A model generated the notes under the pieces. The model saw only the letters and a program-made list of their open reading frames with translations. It searched no databases and was not told the origin of the DNA. Shown piece by piece: positions 10,215-21,815 of a stretch of 64,000 nucleotides of DNA. A program made the translations under genes and the position numbers. Positions within the stretch are counted from its first letter, which is position 1. Each line of letters begins with the position of its first letter. The stretch spans positions 1,769,312 to 1,833,311 of the forward strand of contig CM043945.1 of the NCBI GenBank assembly GCA_014529385.2, in the 5' to 3' direction. The DNA is from Adiantum capillus-veneris (lineage: Eukaryota > Streptophyta > Polypodiopsida > Polypodiales > Pteridaceae).

Positions 10215-10778
10215 GTTTCAAAGCTACATGGATTGTCAGTGTGACAATGGCTTCTGAAACAAATGATGTACATGGTATTTAAACTGAGCTCAAATGAAAT
10301 ACCTGTTACATGAATGTTAGAGCTGTACAGATTGTCAGTTTGGCAATTGCTCTTATGGAATGTCCAAAAGTTTGGTTAGTGCCATAGAAGTGAGTATTTC
10401 TTGTCAGTTTGTCAAGGATACAGTAGTTGCTTCTATTAAAGAGTACATGTGTAACTGCATTCTTAAACTGTCGGTTTGGGTATGCTCGAAAGTGTTACGG
10501 GATCCAACGTGTACTATAAGACAGTGGCAAAATGTGCAGCTACCATTTTGTCATTGGAAAGTTAGTGACTGAAAGCAATGGCAGAGTGCGAAGCTACCAC
10601 TGTGTCATTGGGACAGGGTTCACATGCAGGCAATACATGTGTCGACGAGGTGTTGAATACACTAGGGTTGACAATGAGCATGTATGTGTCGTACATGTGT
10701 CGACAGGTGTTGAATACATCAGTGTTTGACTAGGAGCATGTACGACATAGATGCAAACGAGGACGTTTGAGATTTCAA
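10215..10778 (+). other. Untranslated 3' part of the chromovirus
   Basis: From the pol stop to the purine tract no coding signal is visible. The stretch has loose short repeats: 'TACATGG/TGTCAGT...GGCAAT' near 10228 and 10322, 'CAGTGGCAAAATGTGCAGCTACCA' variants near 10520 and 10575, and 'GTCGACAGGTGTTGAATACA' variants near 10640 and 10697. Confidence 0.6.
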
Positions 10779-10788
10779 GAGGGGGGTA
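10776..10788 (+). other. Polypurine tract of the chromovirus
   Basis: CAAGAGGGGGGTA directly precedes the 3' LTR. Confidence 0.8.
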
Positions 10789-12256
10789 TGTCACCAGCGT
10801 GTGACTACTATCTATCCTTTTTGTTGATTTCTTTCTTATTATCTATTTACTTTCACTTTTTGGAAACACCCCTCGGGAAATCTAACTGCCCTGCATTGCA
10901 TAGCTAGTGTGGAACTGTCCAGAGGGAGTCCAAGCCTGAGGGCAAGAGAGCACTAAGGTTGGACAAGGACTATGGTTAGCCAAGTGGGGTCATTGACTAG
11001 CCAAAGTGGAATCCTTTGCTACAGAGGCTACATTTCAGTTCTGGATGTGGCCGCAGTGTACAAAGAGGGTCGGATGACCTAGAAAGATACAATGGCAGCA
11101 TCTCCTAAAATTTAGGGAAACTGCTCTTTTGGGACCTGAAAATGTGTTGGCGTCATTACCTCCGGAATGACAAGGGGAACATTTTCTTGCTCTGCTGCAA
11201 AGTCAACTGACGTACCAGTTGAGATATTTTTAGCCGGGAATGCCCAAAGTCGGAAAATGTGCCATGTGGCACTCTGTGAGCATTCTGCTACTCCTGGCCA
11301 GAGAGGGGGCACCTAAAATGAGAGAGGAGGCTGATTTTCAGAATTTGTCACAGGTTAAGAGCTCTGGAGTGCTTGCTTTCCCTCCTATGTAAAGTGCGGT
11401 GCCAGGAGTGATGCCCTGCACGCTACGCACTGCCCTCTCTCTCCCCTTTGGCAGTATGTTATGCCCCTCTAGTGGGCTCTTCATTTGACCAATGTACAAT
11501 TGTGTGGGTTCATGCGCGATTGCCGAGGCAAGAGCCTCTTGCACAGGTACTGGATTAGCTAGCGGCTAATCCCCCCGCAGGTACAGGTGAATTCGGAGAG
11601 GTTTCACGCCATAAATCTCGTCCGATTCAAAGGGCAAGTAGCCCTACAGGTGCGGGAGCTCGAGGACTTGCTACGGATGCGACCGGCACGCGAAACGGAG
11701 CCCGAAACAGTGAATTACAGCCTGCTATGTATTTTTGCAGGTTTAGGGTTTTGGCCCTAAACGGACCCTAATACCCCCAGGAGGTTCGGGGACGCAAGGG
11801 GACCGCTGTACAGGCGATCTGGCGCATTTTCAGGGCTGAAAACAGAGAATTCAGCGTGCTGCAGATTCTCGCCAGGTTTTGCAAAGTGCCCGTATGCGTC
11901 GGGAAAGTCAGTCAATGGGTGAGAATACTGACTGTGAAGGGTTGTAGTACAGTTATGCTACCGAAATCGGGTTGGAACAGTGGAAATTCAGCCGAGTTTG
12001 TGCGGGGCAGCCTTTAGGGATCCACAGTGTTTATTCCCTCTTTTGAACAATAAAGAAATACCGAAAGGGGCGCCTAAGTTAGGGGCCAATCTGGTGTCGG
12101 TCTACTCATACAGGTGCAATCTAGCAGCCTGTATCCCTCTCCCCTTTGTTGTGTCTTGAAAGTACAGGTAAAATAGACGACTAATAATGGGTGAAAGCTA
12201 AATCAAGGTTTGAAGTAAAGTCTACTGCCCTTTTTGGATTGAACAGGCCGGTTACA
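10789..12256 (+). repeat. 3' LTR of the chromovirus
   Basis: 1468 bp, same length and ends as the 5' copy. Visible differences include AGGCGTGAGG/AAGCCTGAGG near the start and CTATTTTG/CTCTTTTG about 330 bp in. Followed by the right target duplication AAACA (12257-12261). Confidence 0.92.
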
Positions 12257-12261
12257 AAACA

Positions 12262-12689
12262 CACTCAAAAGACTTTGCACATCAAAATATGATGATGTGG
12301 CACCTGTACGGACGTCCCCGAATTCGCGGCGGATTTTAGGGAAATCCGGAAATTTTAGGAAAGTGATTTTTTGGGGTCATCTTTTCATATTTGATGCTTT
12401 TAGGCTTTGGGCCTTTAAATATGAGCCTTGGGGGCCCTCTCTGGCACTTTTTAGCGCGTAGATTGCAGAGCAGGTGCTCCTCGGCTGTTGTACTTTGTGA
12501 ATCGGCAGTAATATAAAGAATACCGAAAAGGGCGCCAAGGTTTGGGGCCAATACTCTCTGGGGTGGAATTCCGCCACTCTGTGTCCCGTGTTGTCTCTCT
12601 CTCTCTCTTTCAGTTCAGTTGTTATTGAAGTGCTAAAAGTGTGTTCAGTTTGTTCTTTTCTATTGGCACGTGGTTCCCGCCTTGTGACA
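12262..12689 (+). repeat. 3' LTR of the LARD element, right part
   Basis: Resumes at CACTCAAAAGACTTTGC, exactly where the left part stopped, and ends TTGTGACA. Diverged from the 5' LTR by substitutions and a shorter CT tract. Confidence 0.88.
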
Positions 12690-12924
12690 AACCCACCCGA
12701 CATCCCCCTCCTCCCCCCTTAGCCCCTACCCCATAAGCAACATTTGTTACAATTTTTTAGTATCACCCCCCTAGCCACTCTCCCCACTACATCTATATGT
12801 GCCATTGCAGGCATCGTACCCTCTTAGATAGAGGAGCCTCTAGTGTATACGTTTTCTTGGTCCCAAAGGTCATTTGACCTCCGAGGACGATAATGGAATC
12901 TATCTATCTATCTATCTATCTCTT
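12690..12924 (+). other. Possible LINE 3' end with TATC tail
   Basis: C-rich sequence, then GGACGATAATGGAATCTATC and about six TATC/ATCT units. A short-unit tail instead of poly(A) occurs in some LINE families. It could continue the ORF1-like piece at 611-889, which the LARD element separates from it. No coding frame is convincing. Confidence 0.3.
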
Positions 12925-13083
12925 TGTAAGGTGCAACGGAAGTGAATGTTGAACTTTGCTCAAGATGAGTGCTCCAAATTGTGCTCAAGGGTTCCTTTTA
13001 CTTACGGAATGGAGAGCCTTCCGTTCCTTTAGTGAGAGAGTGTAAATGATGACAAACAAAGTGAATGACACTGTGAATGAAGG

Positions 13084-13148
<65 letters not shown>

Positions 13149-14121
13149 ATACGACACCAAAATGTTGTCAAACCCTCCTCCAAGGGCCCCGCTCTCTATG
13201 GCGAGAGAGGTCTATGCTATTGATTGAACAAATCTGGTACAATGGTCTAGAAGCAATGGACTTGCCGACAATGTCGACAACAATGATGACGGCGGCGAGA
13301 CGGGCTGAAAACTGAAAACGCTAGGGGCTGAAATCTGCAAATCTGCTGAATTCTGACAGTGTGTCGGCGAGGATGGCGATGGTGACGACGCAATGACGAT
13401 GCGCTGAAAACGCAGATGCTGAAATCTGCGAACAGCGGGCTGAAACTGAGAACAATGGTTGATCTGACCGTGCGGCGAGGATCTGCTGCGGGTAGGTGAG
13501 ATCTGCGAGGTTTGGGGCTGATCTTGCGGAGTAAGTGCTGAAAATAGAAAACACTGATGCTAGGGCTGATTCTGTCGCCGGGAATCTGCAAAACGCTAGA
13601 GTGATATGCAAACTGCAAAAACGCTAGGCTGGTTCTGTGATCTGCTAACGCCAGTCAATCTGCTATAGAAATGCCAAGGCTGATCTGCTGTAGAAAAACG
13701 CTGGCTGGTCTTGATGGCTGAAAACGCTAAGGAAATCTGCCGGTCTTGCTGAGAAGGTCACTGCAAGTGTAGGTACTTCTGCTGCCTCTTCTGCCAGAAA
13801 GTGCTAGCGCTAGGTTTCTTTTATAGAGATTAGCAAATTTGCCGTACCCAGTTTCCCAACAAAGTCACTTGTTAATAATAAGTGAAAAATGGCTAAAATA
13901 GGAAAAATGCGTTCTGTGCATTGTAAAATGCTCATGGTAACTACTGATTGTAATGCTGATGATCATGCTGTGTGCAACCAGAGGATATGCAACTCTCTAA
14001 GTGCTTGGGCATGCACGGTTTGTGAACAGACTCACAAAGGTGCCAGAACACTTCCTAAGCTGACCTGAACCCTAGACCTGAAGTAGCTTGTCCACATGCA
14101 CATTGGGTAGATGTGCACGTG

Positions 14122-14124
<3 letters not shown>
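12925..14124 (-). mobile_element. Solo LTR, same family as the element at 61352
   Basis: Read on minus, this 1200-bp stretch aligns along its whole length with the LTR at 61352-62560. Shared landmarks include GTGGACAAGCTAC, GTTGCACACAGCATGATCATC, CACTTATTATT, the repeated CCTAGCGTTTT units, GGAAGGCTCTC and the end GCACCTTACA. There is no primer site, purine tract or interior on either side, so it is a solo LTR. Its start is eroded (AATCACGTG where the other copy has TGTCACGTG). Flanks CTCTT/CTCTC are compatible with a target duplication but are low complexity. Confidence 0.85.
13086..13145. repeat. (GA)n microsatellite inside the solo LTR
   Basis: About 29 GA units. The related LTR at 62350-62410 has only a short CT-rich stretch at this position, so the repeat expanded after the copies separated. 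Confidence 0.9.

Positions 14125-14163
<39 letters not shown>
14125..14163. repeat. (CT)n microsatellite
   Basis: About 19 CT units directly outside the solo LTR end, on the side of its U3. Confidence 0.9.
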
Positions 14164-14166
<3 letters not shown>

Positions 14167-15074
14167 GCATTTCTCTCTCCTGCCCTAGATGACTCCACAC
14201 CTGCAATGTCTTTGCAAATTGAGGAGATCTCGGCGACGTGGTTTCTCTCGGAGATTCCAGATACGGATGTCGCTGAAAAGTGTCCGCCATCGGGTAAAGA
14301 GGTGGTGCACCTGTTGTTGCTGTTTTCAGCCATAGCTGTTTATCTTCCGCTGCCACCTTTAACAGTGATTGGAGATAATATAGCTAATGTCCAAGCTATA
14401 TGTGATAAAGTGACGACCTTTCACTGATAAATTGTGAAGTAAAGGTTGTATATTGTCCAAGTTTCGAAGATTGTGTTTAAAGTTGTCGTCTGATGTTTCA
14501 GTTGAAGCCCTTACATTGTAGATTGTCATTATAGGTAATAGCTTGTTTTACATTTTAACTAATTGAACTTTTGTCCTATGTCTTTCTGGTTATGAGTGTT
14601 AGTAAGTTTAGGGACCCAGTCTTTGTTCTATCTTTTGTTCTTGGTGTGAAGGAGAGTAAAATTGAGTTTTGGTAAAAAATAGATCATTCCCTTTCATGTA
14701 TGTAATTTATCTTGCCCAAATTATCAAGCTCAATTCATAATGCCAATCTTTTGCGTATTCCATCGGAGTTGCGGTTGTTTTTAAGTAGAATAGTCTACGT
14801 ATCATCTTCTTTCTTCATAGATTTATGCGTCACTTGATTGTTTTTTGTGCATAATTTTCTATTTAATCTTGTGAGCGTATAGTGCAGCAGAAAATTTCAA
14901 GTACCATGGGGCAGTCTATGTGAAACATGGCTTTTGTATAATGTCTTACCAGAGGAAAATGAATTTGTTGCTGAAATGATGTGCTAGTGGCTCATCTTCT
15001 TTGGTCACTTCTCATTCAAGGCTTCCAATGATCTTGTTTGTTCAGCTTCAATTTTACTTTTCACTTTGCCACAG
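14164..15074. other. No identifiable gene
   Basis: A plus frame to TGA at 14425 (LDDSTPAMSLQIEEISATW..) is open but resembles nothing I know. The rest is T-rich, as expected of an intron or intergenic sequence upstream of the exons that follow. Confidence 0.4.
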
Positions 15075-15500
15075 GTCTGTCTAGTATCACCAGATAATCC
15101 AAAGGCTGATACAAGCACATACCAGTGCAGGTTGGTATTTGTATGCTCTTTATCTAAGAAGCTAATCACGGTTTCTTGATGGATGTACCACCTTCGTAGG
15201 AATGTGAAACGAATGCCAATGGGTGCTCTTGATCCATCTCTCGCACTCGGCTTTTATTGTCGGAACCAAGGTCAGCATATAAGATTAAGCTTAGCTCAAG
15301 TCAGCATATAAATCGTGGAATTGTGATTTGTTTTTTGGGATAATGCAGAAGATTTCAGGGACCTGTGTGAGAGAGCCCTGGAATTGGAAAGAAAGGGAGA
15401 CGGGGCTCCGATGTTTACCATTTCACAAAGCAACAAAGGCAAGTCTTTGGTACACGATAGTCATATTATGTGCTCAGAGGAAGGATGGCAGATGTTATGA
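15075..15500 (+). CDS. Three spliced exons of an unrecognised plant gene (3' part)
   Basis: Exons 15075-15130, 15200-15270 and 15349-15500 join without frame change through two short GT-AG introns (69 and 78 bp). The acceptors are CCACAG, TTCGTAG and AATGCAG. The joined product includes SPDNPKADTSTYQC, then MGALDPSLALGFYCRNQ, then EDFRDLCERALELERKGDG and APMFTISQSNKG, and stops at TGA 15498. Codon phase works at every junction and the last exon has an amphipathic Glu/Leu/Lys helix. Upstream exons were not found; the solo LTR lies about 1 kb upstream. I do not recognise the family. It could be a live gene's end or a relic. Confidence 0.5.
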
Positions 15501-15594
15501 TGTTAGTGATTGATAATGCCCTTGATACGATCCTCTTTTTCTGATATCAAAAGATGTATACACTATCCTTCTCTTGTGACAATGTCTTCCTTAG

Positions 15595-16065
15595 TATGTA
15601 AATTTGAAGATATGTACACTAACTACCAGCTGGCGAATTTTCTTCTGTCAAGTGCAATGGCGATTTTTTGAGGAAGGTGCATGTGTAATAGCTTACAGCA
15701 GTTAGCACATGCAACACACGCGCATGGGGAGATTATGGATGACTTTGACCAACCCTGACTGAGACTGCTTCAGAGTATGGGGACTGGTAGAGGATTGGCA
15801 TGTTCCATTATGTAAGCAACATGAGCTCTTTGAAAATTGAGAGGAATTGTGGATCTTCAACTCCAAAAGATAGATATGTACGCTATATACCAGCTGACAG
15901 AATTTCTTGAGTTAAGTGTAATGATGTCTGAGGAAGCTGCATGCTTGAGGGCTATGGTACATTTCAGCAATAGCACATGTGACCCGCACTCAAGCTGAGA
16001 TTAGGGATGGGGCCATGACTAAGATTGAGTATGGGGATTGTCAGAAGATTGGGACGACTGTTATC
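15595..16065 (+). repeat. Diverged direct duplication (about 280-bp spacing)
   Basis: Sequence from about 15603 (ATGTACACTAACTACCAGCTG) to 15800 reappears, with many changes, from about 15880 (ATGTACGCTATATACCAGCTG) to 16065. Shared stretches include GAGGAAG-TGCATG, AGCACATG and GAGTATGGGGA. It lies downstream of the exon set. Confidence 0.6.
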
Positions 16066-19000
16066 AATGGTCTTATCAGAGTTTTGTATCTACTCTTCGT
16101 TTGCTGATAAAAGGGAATTGTCAATCAAACATTTAGGTAACTTGATGGAGAAGGGAAAAAACCCAATGATTGAAGTGCCGATAAGAATGGGCACTGATGG
16201 ACCTCGCTGGTTGCTATAGGTACAAATACGTGTAACTGGCAGCAAGTGCACGAATTCAAAAGCACTCCACTTGACTATCAAGTATCTGAAGTGGGTTTCT
16301 CCCTTGGACCTAAAGCTTATATTAAGTGGTGGTTGAGCCTAAAAAAACATGGGAGTATTCCTCTTGATCAAGCTCACATAGAAACCATTTACCTAAAGAA
16401 ATTTCTCGGAGCAGGGCAGAGGAAGGCATAAGCCTCTGCAGGAGAAAAGCATTGATTAAGAAATGAACAGGGAGGATTGGGACAAGAATGTGAAGGGGTA
16501 GGCTCTTGCTTGCACATATTGCTGCATTATCTTCAGCCCAAAAAAAAAAAGATCACTTTGGGATTTATTAAAAGTTTTAGACATAGAAAGCAGCACCTTC
16601 AAATCTTCAGAAGAGGGGTTTAAATTTGCCTAGATTTTTGAGCACCACACATGCCTGGGTGACTGTAAACCCACAGAAATGGAGCCAAAAGTCAAGAGGT
16701 ATTGGTTCACAAAAGAAAATATTTGTTCTTCAAAACACCACCGCTTCAAAAGATTTTAAATGGGCCACTATTAAGTTGAGAGGACTTTCTAAGGGCCAAA
16801 ATGGCTAAACTTATACTTAGCTTGCTTGTTTCCAAGCCACCCTTGGCAGAACTGTCCGCGTAAAAGAAAAGCAACACAGTTATTACCCCAAACAAAAAGT
16901 AAAACAAAAGATTCTTGCAGTTCAACCACATTCGATTTGAGGGATTGAAAGACTTGCATACCATTGGTGCTTGTGAATTTCAATATGAAATTCCTCTTGA
17001 TGTTGAAGATGATTGTTAAATTTTTGGTGCTTCTCTTTGGGTGTCCTTCAAGAATTTATTTGGCTCTTTGCAATTGCTTCATGTGTTTGGCATAAGATGA
17101 CACGAAATGAAGTAGCTATCAAAGTAGACAACCAAAACAATTGACACACATGATTGCACAAAGGGAATTGAAAATGGCTTGTTTGTATTTCAGTGTCAAG
17201 GGAAAACCCTTCAAGCAAATGTAGAGATTGACAAATCATCCAAACGAAGAAACTTGCTATTTGCCAGCTTGTGGAGCCTTTGGATGGAAGAGTGGATCTT
17301 TGAGTACGATAAATCAAATGGAGAAAAGATTTTGTCATAGACATTGTGCACTTATAGGAAACTGTGATGGTAGAAAAGCTTTGTCCAATGTGAATGTCAC
17401 CTTGTAGTTACCAAGTAGCATGCTATTTGAGAATGTCTTGTGTTGGTTGTGTTGAATCTCTACGGGTATGATTCCAATGAAGGCAATATTTTCAATCAAT
17501 TGTCTTAGTGTAACACTAAATTCACAATATCTTGAGCCAATTGTTGTTGTAATAGTCAAATTGTTCTAGGTATTTCCCATGGGCTTACCATGTTGCTTAG
17601 TTGGAAATTTGGCCCAGTTTGAATAATCAACGGCTTAATAGCACCAATTAGATAGTTGGGGGTCTTGGGCTTGATATGGATATGAATTGATTGCTTTGTT
17701 TGTAATGAACTATAGAAGCTCCAATAGATGCTGGAACTTCTGAAGGTGTGCTTCCAAGAGATAGTGGGAATCATTTGAGAAGCAAGTGAGGTGATTTCAC
17801 CAAATAAGAACCATCTCTAACGAGGACTTCTAGGTCTCACAAAGCGTTTGTAGGTTCATCATCATGATGCATGTGATGATTGGTATGGAAGCAGTTATTT
17901 TATTTTATGCTATAAAAAATGGTAGCTTCCATTTTCTTCTCGTGCAACATATTTTTGATATCGATGACGAGTTTTTTTTGTTGTTACGCATGCTCTTGAT
18001 TCTTGCACTATTGCGATACTATCCATAGAGACCCTTTTACCAATGTTTACATAGAAAAAAAAATCATACTAGAATGGAATAAAAATCCATCATTGTAATC
18101 CATCCATAATGTGTCAATACATTAGGGAATTTGGGACGTCATTTGGAGGGCCTTATTGAGGAGAGAGAAAAGGAGGAGCATCCAATGAACAAAAAGCTAA
18201 CCTAACGTAGGAATAGGAAGAAATAAATCAAAACATGCAAAAGAAACAGGAAAAACATTAGGTAAAACCTCTTTTTTACGGTGTTAAGGTATCTATGTGT
18301 GGGACCTAGGTCTCAATGTAGTTAAGGTACTGAAAGATAGCTACGATAATGTATCATACTCTTGCCACCAAAAGCTCTTGTTCCATTATCCAAGCGTTCA
18401 AAATTGAATTTCCCTCCATTGCAAGCAAGTTAATGCTTTCTTCTACCACTCAGAAAGAGCCAAGGTTTCTTCTTCTTCTTCTTCCCTCCCTAATAGCTCT
18501 AGGGGTTGTTGTGCTCTCTCCCAAGCCAGCCTCGCCATTAGTCTCCCAAGGAGGCAAAGTAGCACCATAAACTCTATCACTATCTCAAACTCCATCAATA
18601 TAGGTAGTCAATGGCAACAACAGACAGTATACAAAGTTCTTGAGTTCTTATGCAACCAGGAAGGAGGAAAATATCTTCAACATCAAATCTATTTCACTTA
18701 GCATGGAAAGCACGAGTGCTAGATTTCAAAGTGGAGGTGGGCAAGAAAACTGTTAAGGAGGTTTTGGTACAGCATGTCTATAGTTACTCCGATGTGATTG
18801 CTAATGGTTTCATTGACTTATCATCCTCAATGCAAACATAAGTGTGTTCATAGCCTTCCAACTCTATTCTTTCTTTCAGACCTTGTTGTTCTCTTAATTT
18901 CTTTTTTCTTTTTGAAGACATAGAACAATATTAACAGAGGTAGATCAAGTTCTCAAAAGTTCTAAATTCTATTCAATAGTTAAACTAGGTGGTCTATTGA

Positions 19001-20093
19001 AGAAATGGGAGCCAGTGGAGTGTATTATAGGTCTTATCTCTGTAATCCACGTTGACATTGGTGTTTTACCATATGATGGAAGAACTAGCAAGAGTCTTGC
19101 AAATGAGGGAATTTTCTTCTATGAGCATTTCTACTAGCTCAACCAAAAAAATCAAAAATAAAAAAGGTACTCTGGTTAAACTCCCTCTCCCTACCAATTG
19201 GAGTTGTATTGACTGGCCACAATTCCGGACACCACAATGTCTGAAGCTCTCAGAAGCAAACTGTTTAGGGATGTGCAGGTCCCTACGAAATTCAGTGCCC
19301 ACTAAATTGATAAAGATTGCTAATTTTTGTCCTATAAGTTTATTTGTGAAACTATTTCACACTTGCCACATACATGTTGCAAAGACAATGTTAGTATGTA
19401 AATCTCTAGAGGCTTGCTTTTGTGACAAGCTTCTTGATAGAGGGTGGTATATTAAATAGGTTGACGATATACATTGCGAGGTTGCAATGGACACTTTGGT
19501 GGCCAAGTACATGATTGGCATATAATCTCTTCTCATCTCCTTCTGATACTAGCGCTCTCAAATTGTTGCAAGCTACTCTAAGTTTATTCCTATTGATCAA
19601 GAGTTGGCAGGCCTGGAGAACAATGGTGTCATAGATGTGGAGGTATTCGACAAAGAGCTCGACCTTGTGATAGTGGTCACAATAAGAGAGCAATGCAACC
19701 TTCTGCAACTTCGGCACGACATCGTGGACGAGATCGCAGAGAACGAACCCTCACAATTCTATTTCTTAATTGATGGACGCAAAGTAATGCAACGAAGGGG
19801 AAAATAGATTATCTGTAGAGAACTAATTGGCCGAGTCCAAATCATGCCAATGTAACTTGAATGAATTCCATTGGGCGTAACTTCTTCTTTACTTGAAATC
19901 TATATTCATAACTTCCATTTCAATGTTTCTTGCAATTTAAATCTTTTGTTTCAATTGTGAGATGATTCTCACAATTTGGGTATATCTTTATTTCAATTGT
20001 AACATGAAACTGTCTCACTACCTCTGTCCCTTTTTTAGGTGGAAGTGTGATCAGTGTATATTTTGAACAACATATGCAGAGTTTGAAGTATAA

Positions 20094-20094
<1 letters not shown>
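16066..20094. other. Gene-poor stretch
   Basis: No family is recognisable in about 4 kb. A short plus frame at 19604-19807 (ENNGVIDVEVFDKELDLVIV ... SQFYFLIDGRKVMQRRG) looks protein-like in composition and ends in TAG, but I cannot identify it. Short A/T runs occur throughout. Confidence 0.4.

Positions 20095-20172
<78 letters not shown>
20095..20172. repeat. Compound (CT)n-(CA)n microsatellite
   Basis: About 9 CT units followed by about 29 CA units, adjacent to the 3' side of the FCP1-like relic. Confidence 0.95.
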
Positions 20173-20173
<1 letters not shown>

Positions 20174-20210
20174 TTTCATGCCACCACATTGAGAAGTACA
20201 AAGAATCATA

Positions 20211-21447
20211 TTAGTGTACATAATCAACATTTCCGAGAGTATTTATAAGTACAAATTCTGAAACAGTCAATGGGTTGAAATACAAATTCTGGAGATAAGG
20301 GATCAAAATGTCCTCTAGATAAAATTCATGCTCATGACCTTCAAATGAGGGTGGGAAGAGAGTGGTACCCGGTGGATTTAGCAAGCCCTTATGGGGTGTG
20401 TCATCTATCAACAAAGTGTTGATATCATCATGTGGGACATGGATTATAAAAAAAAGTTTATAGTATAGGAATATATCTAGTTTGGTAGGGTGGTAGTGGC
20501 TGTCAATGAAACCACACTCCTTCTGTGAATACAAAAAATCAAATTGCGAACGTTCAATTCCCGCTATGTTGCAAACCATATCTACAAGGGGATTGAGGTT
20601 TCTCTGTAGCATAGAGGACCATATTGCAACCCGAACCTTGGAAGTAGAACCTGTATAAATTCCTCGGTTCTCTGATGCACAATGGCTCTGTGATTGCCTA
20701 TCTTGAAGGTGCGCGGGTTGACAAGTTCTGCGTGGGGATCATACGGCTCCTGAAACAACAGCAATCCGTTGACGTCCAAAATAATTAGTTTTTGCAAACA
20801 TTTTGTAAACAAATAAGTAGTTAGACAATAGGTTGACTTTCATATTATTTTACATTGGTTATTACCAAAACAATCATGTCAAGATCTAGCAAAGGTCCAT
20901 ATTGGGTTTGCCTGCCGTGGAGGTTGTCTTTTCCAATGTTGACATCCTCAAGCTTCTTCTCTTGTTCTTTTGCTATTTGAGACTCTTGTGTCTCCAGTGT
21001 TGAGGACTACATTGAACCTGAATTAGCTTCTAATGTGCTATAATTTGTTTGTGTTTTAGGCCTCCATGACTCTTGATTTTCAAGCTCAATAGGTGGAATT
21101 GTGATAGAGGTGTGCTTTGCTTGAGGATTAGGGTGTTCTTTCTCAGCCCCTCCCTCTGCATAAACTTCTTCCTTCTGAAACCCTCTAAGCGCAGAGGGAG
21201 TTTCAACATTTATTTCTTCGTCAGTCCCTTGATCTGTGTGATCTCGCTCTTGTGTGGGCTTCCCCTCATTTGAAATTATCTCCTTGTCAAACTCTCCCTC
21301 TGCAGCATTTCTCTTCTTAGAAGATCCTCCCTCCTCTTGCTCTTGTCCTTTCTCAACTGTACTTATGAGATTTGTTTGTTGCTATCCCTCATCAGTCATC
21401 GTTAACTCTACAAAGTGGTCATCCAACAGGGTCTGTTCTGCATCCAT
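20211..21447 (-). pseudogene. FCP1-like (HAD) phosphatase gene, inactivated
   Basis: The plant FCP1/NIF-like branch of HAD phosphatases dephosphorylates nuclear proteins. Exon 1 (21447-20866) starts MDAEQTLLDDHF and is a Glu/Gln/Lys-rich low-complexity region with TAG at 21382 and 21007. It ends at a GT donor in phase 0. Exon 2 begins near 20791 with KLIILDVNGLLL. Motif I has D-x-N-G, so the second Asp is replaced; I believe plant members often show this. The acceptor before it reads TTTGCAA instead of TTTGCAG. A 1-base loss near 20630 (G run) shifts the frame before IWSSMLQRNLNPLVDMVC. The rest is intact: FDFLYSQKECGF, then LLIDDTPHKGLLNPP and FPPSFEGHEHEF, to TAA. Two stops, a lost splice site and a frameshift argue for a pseudogene. 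Confidence 0.72.
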
Positions 21448-21815
21448 GCTCCTGGGATGTGAAATTGCAAGAAGATGCTTGATTATCCAGAGACAAGATT
21501 TTGGACTTTTGAGATTGTATAGTGTTAGAGAAACATAATACAAAGTCATTGGTCAAGTTTGGGTTCCATCGGATCCAAATTAGTACTTGATTACTTAGTT
21601 GATCTGAAACCTTTGAAATGGCTTAGCACTGATAATCCTAGGATTGGAGTCTATTGCTGGGAGGATAGGAATGTCAATGATCTTTTATGGACCTCTCATG
21701 CCAAGCCAGGGAAGTTGACACCCATGAAGATCATCTATATCTTCAAGATCAAGGATAAGGATCCAGCAAATCTACCACTTACCTATTTAGGAATTGTTAT
21801 AATAATAACTTTGTT

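Larger units (their letters stand above)
3578..12256 (+). mobile_element. Full-length Ty3/gypsy chromovirus, nested in a LARD LTR
   Basis: An 8.7-kb element with two 1468-bp LTRs, gag with zinc knuckle, protease, reverse transcriptase, RNase H, integrase and a C-terminal chromodomain in the usual Ty3 order. It is coding-defective: seven TAG stops, one frameshift, and changed active-site residues in protease and reverse transcriptase. LTR identity looks high (scattered single differences), but the 5-bp duplication has decayed, so the insertion is not very recent. Confidence 0.93.
894..12689 (+). mobile_element. Gag-relic LTR retrotransposon (LARD type), interrupted by a chromovirus
   Basis: Two LTRs with TGTCACA...TGTGACA ends bound a short interior of about 1.65 kb, with an initiator tRNA-Met primer site and a purine tract but no pol. 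The interior keeps only a gag relic and tandem repeats, so the element needed enzymes in trans. Its 3' LTR is split: 3276-3577 lies left of a nested chromovirus and 12262-12689 right of it. Flanks GAAAC (left) and AACCC (right) do not form a convincing target duplication. Confidence 0.85.

Noticed and set aside
13046-13315. Arg-Glu repeat protein
   Set aside because: Frame across the GA microsatellite inside a solo LTR; the same holds for the Arg-Glu/Ser-Leu frames near 33200, 52100 and 61100, and the Val-Cys or Thr-His frames near 30500.
13247-13618. Arg/His/Ser-rich frames on minus
   Set aside because: They overlap the solo LTR; the signal comes from repeated CTAGCGTTTT words and not from a protein.
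17048-17774. Chain of minus frames of 70-100 codons
   Set aside because: No family resemblance, A/T-rich, stops evenly distributed; consistent with chance.
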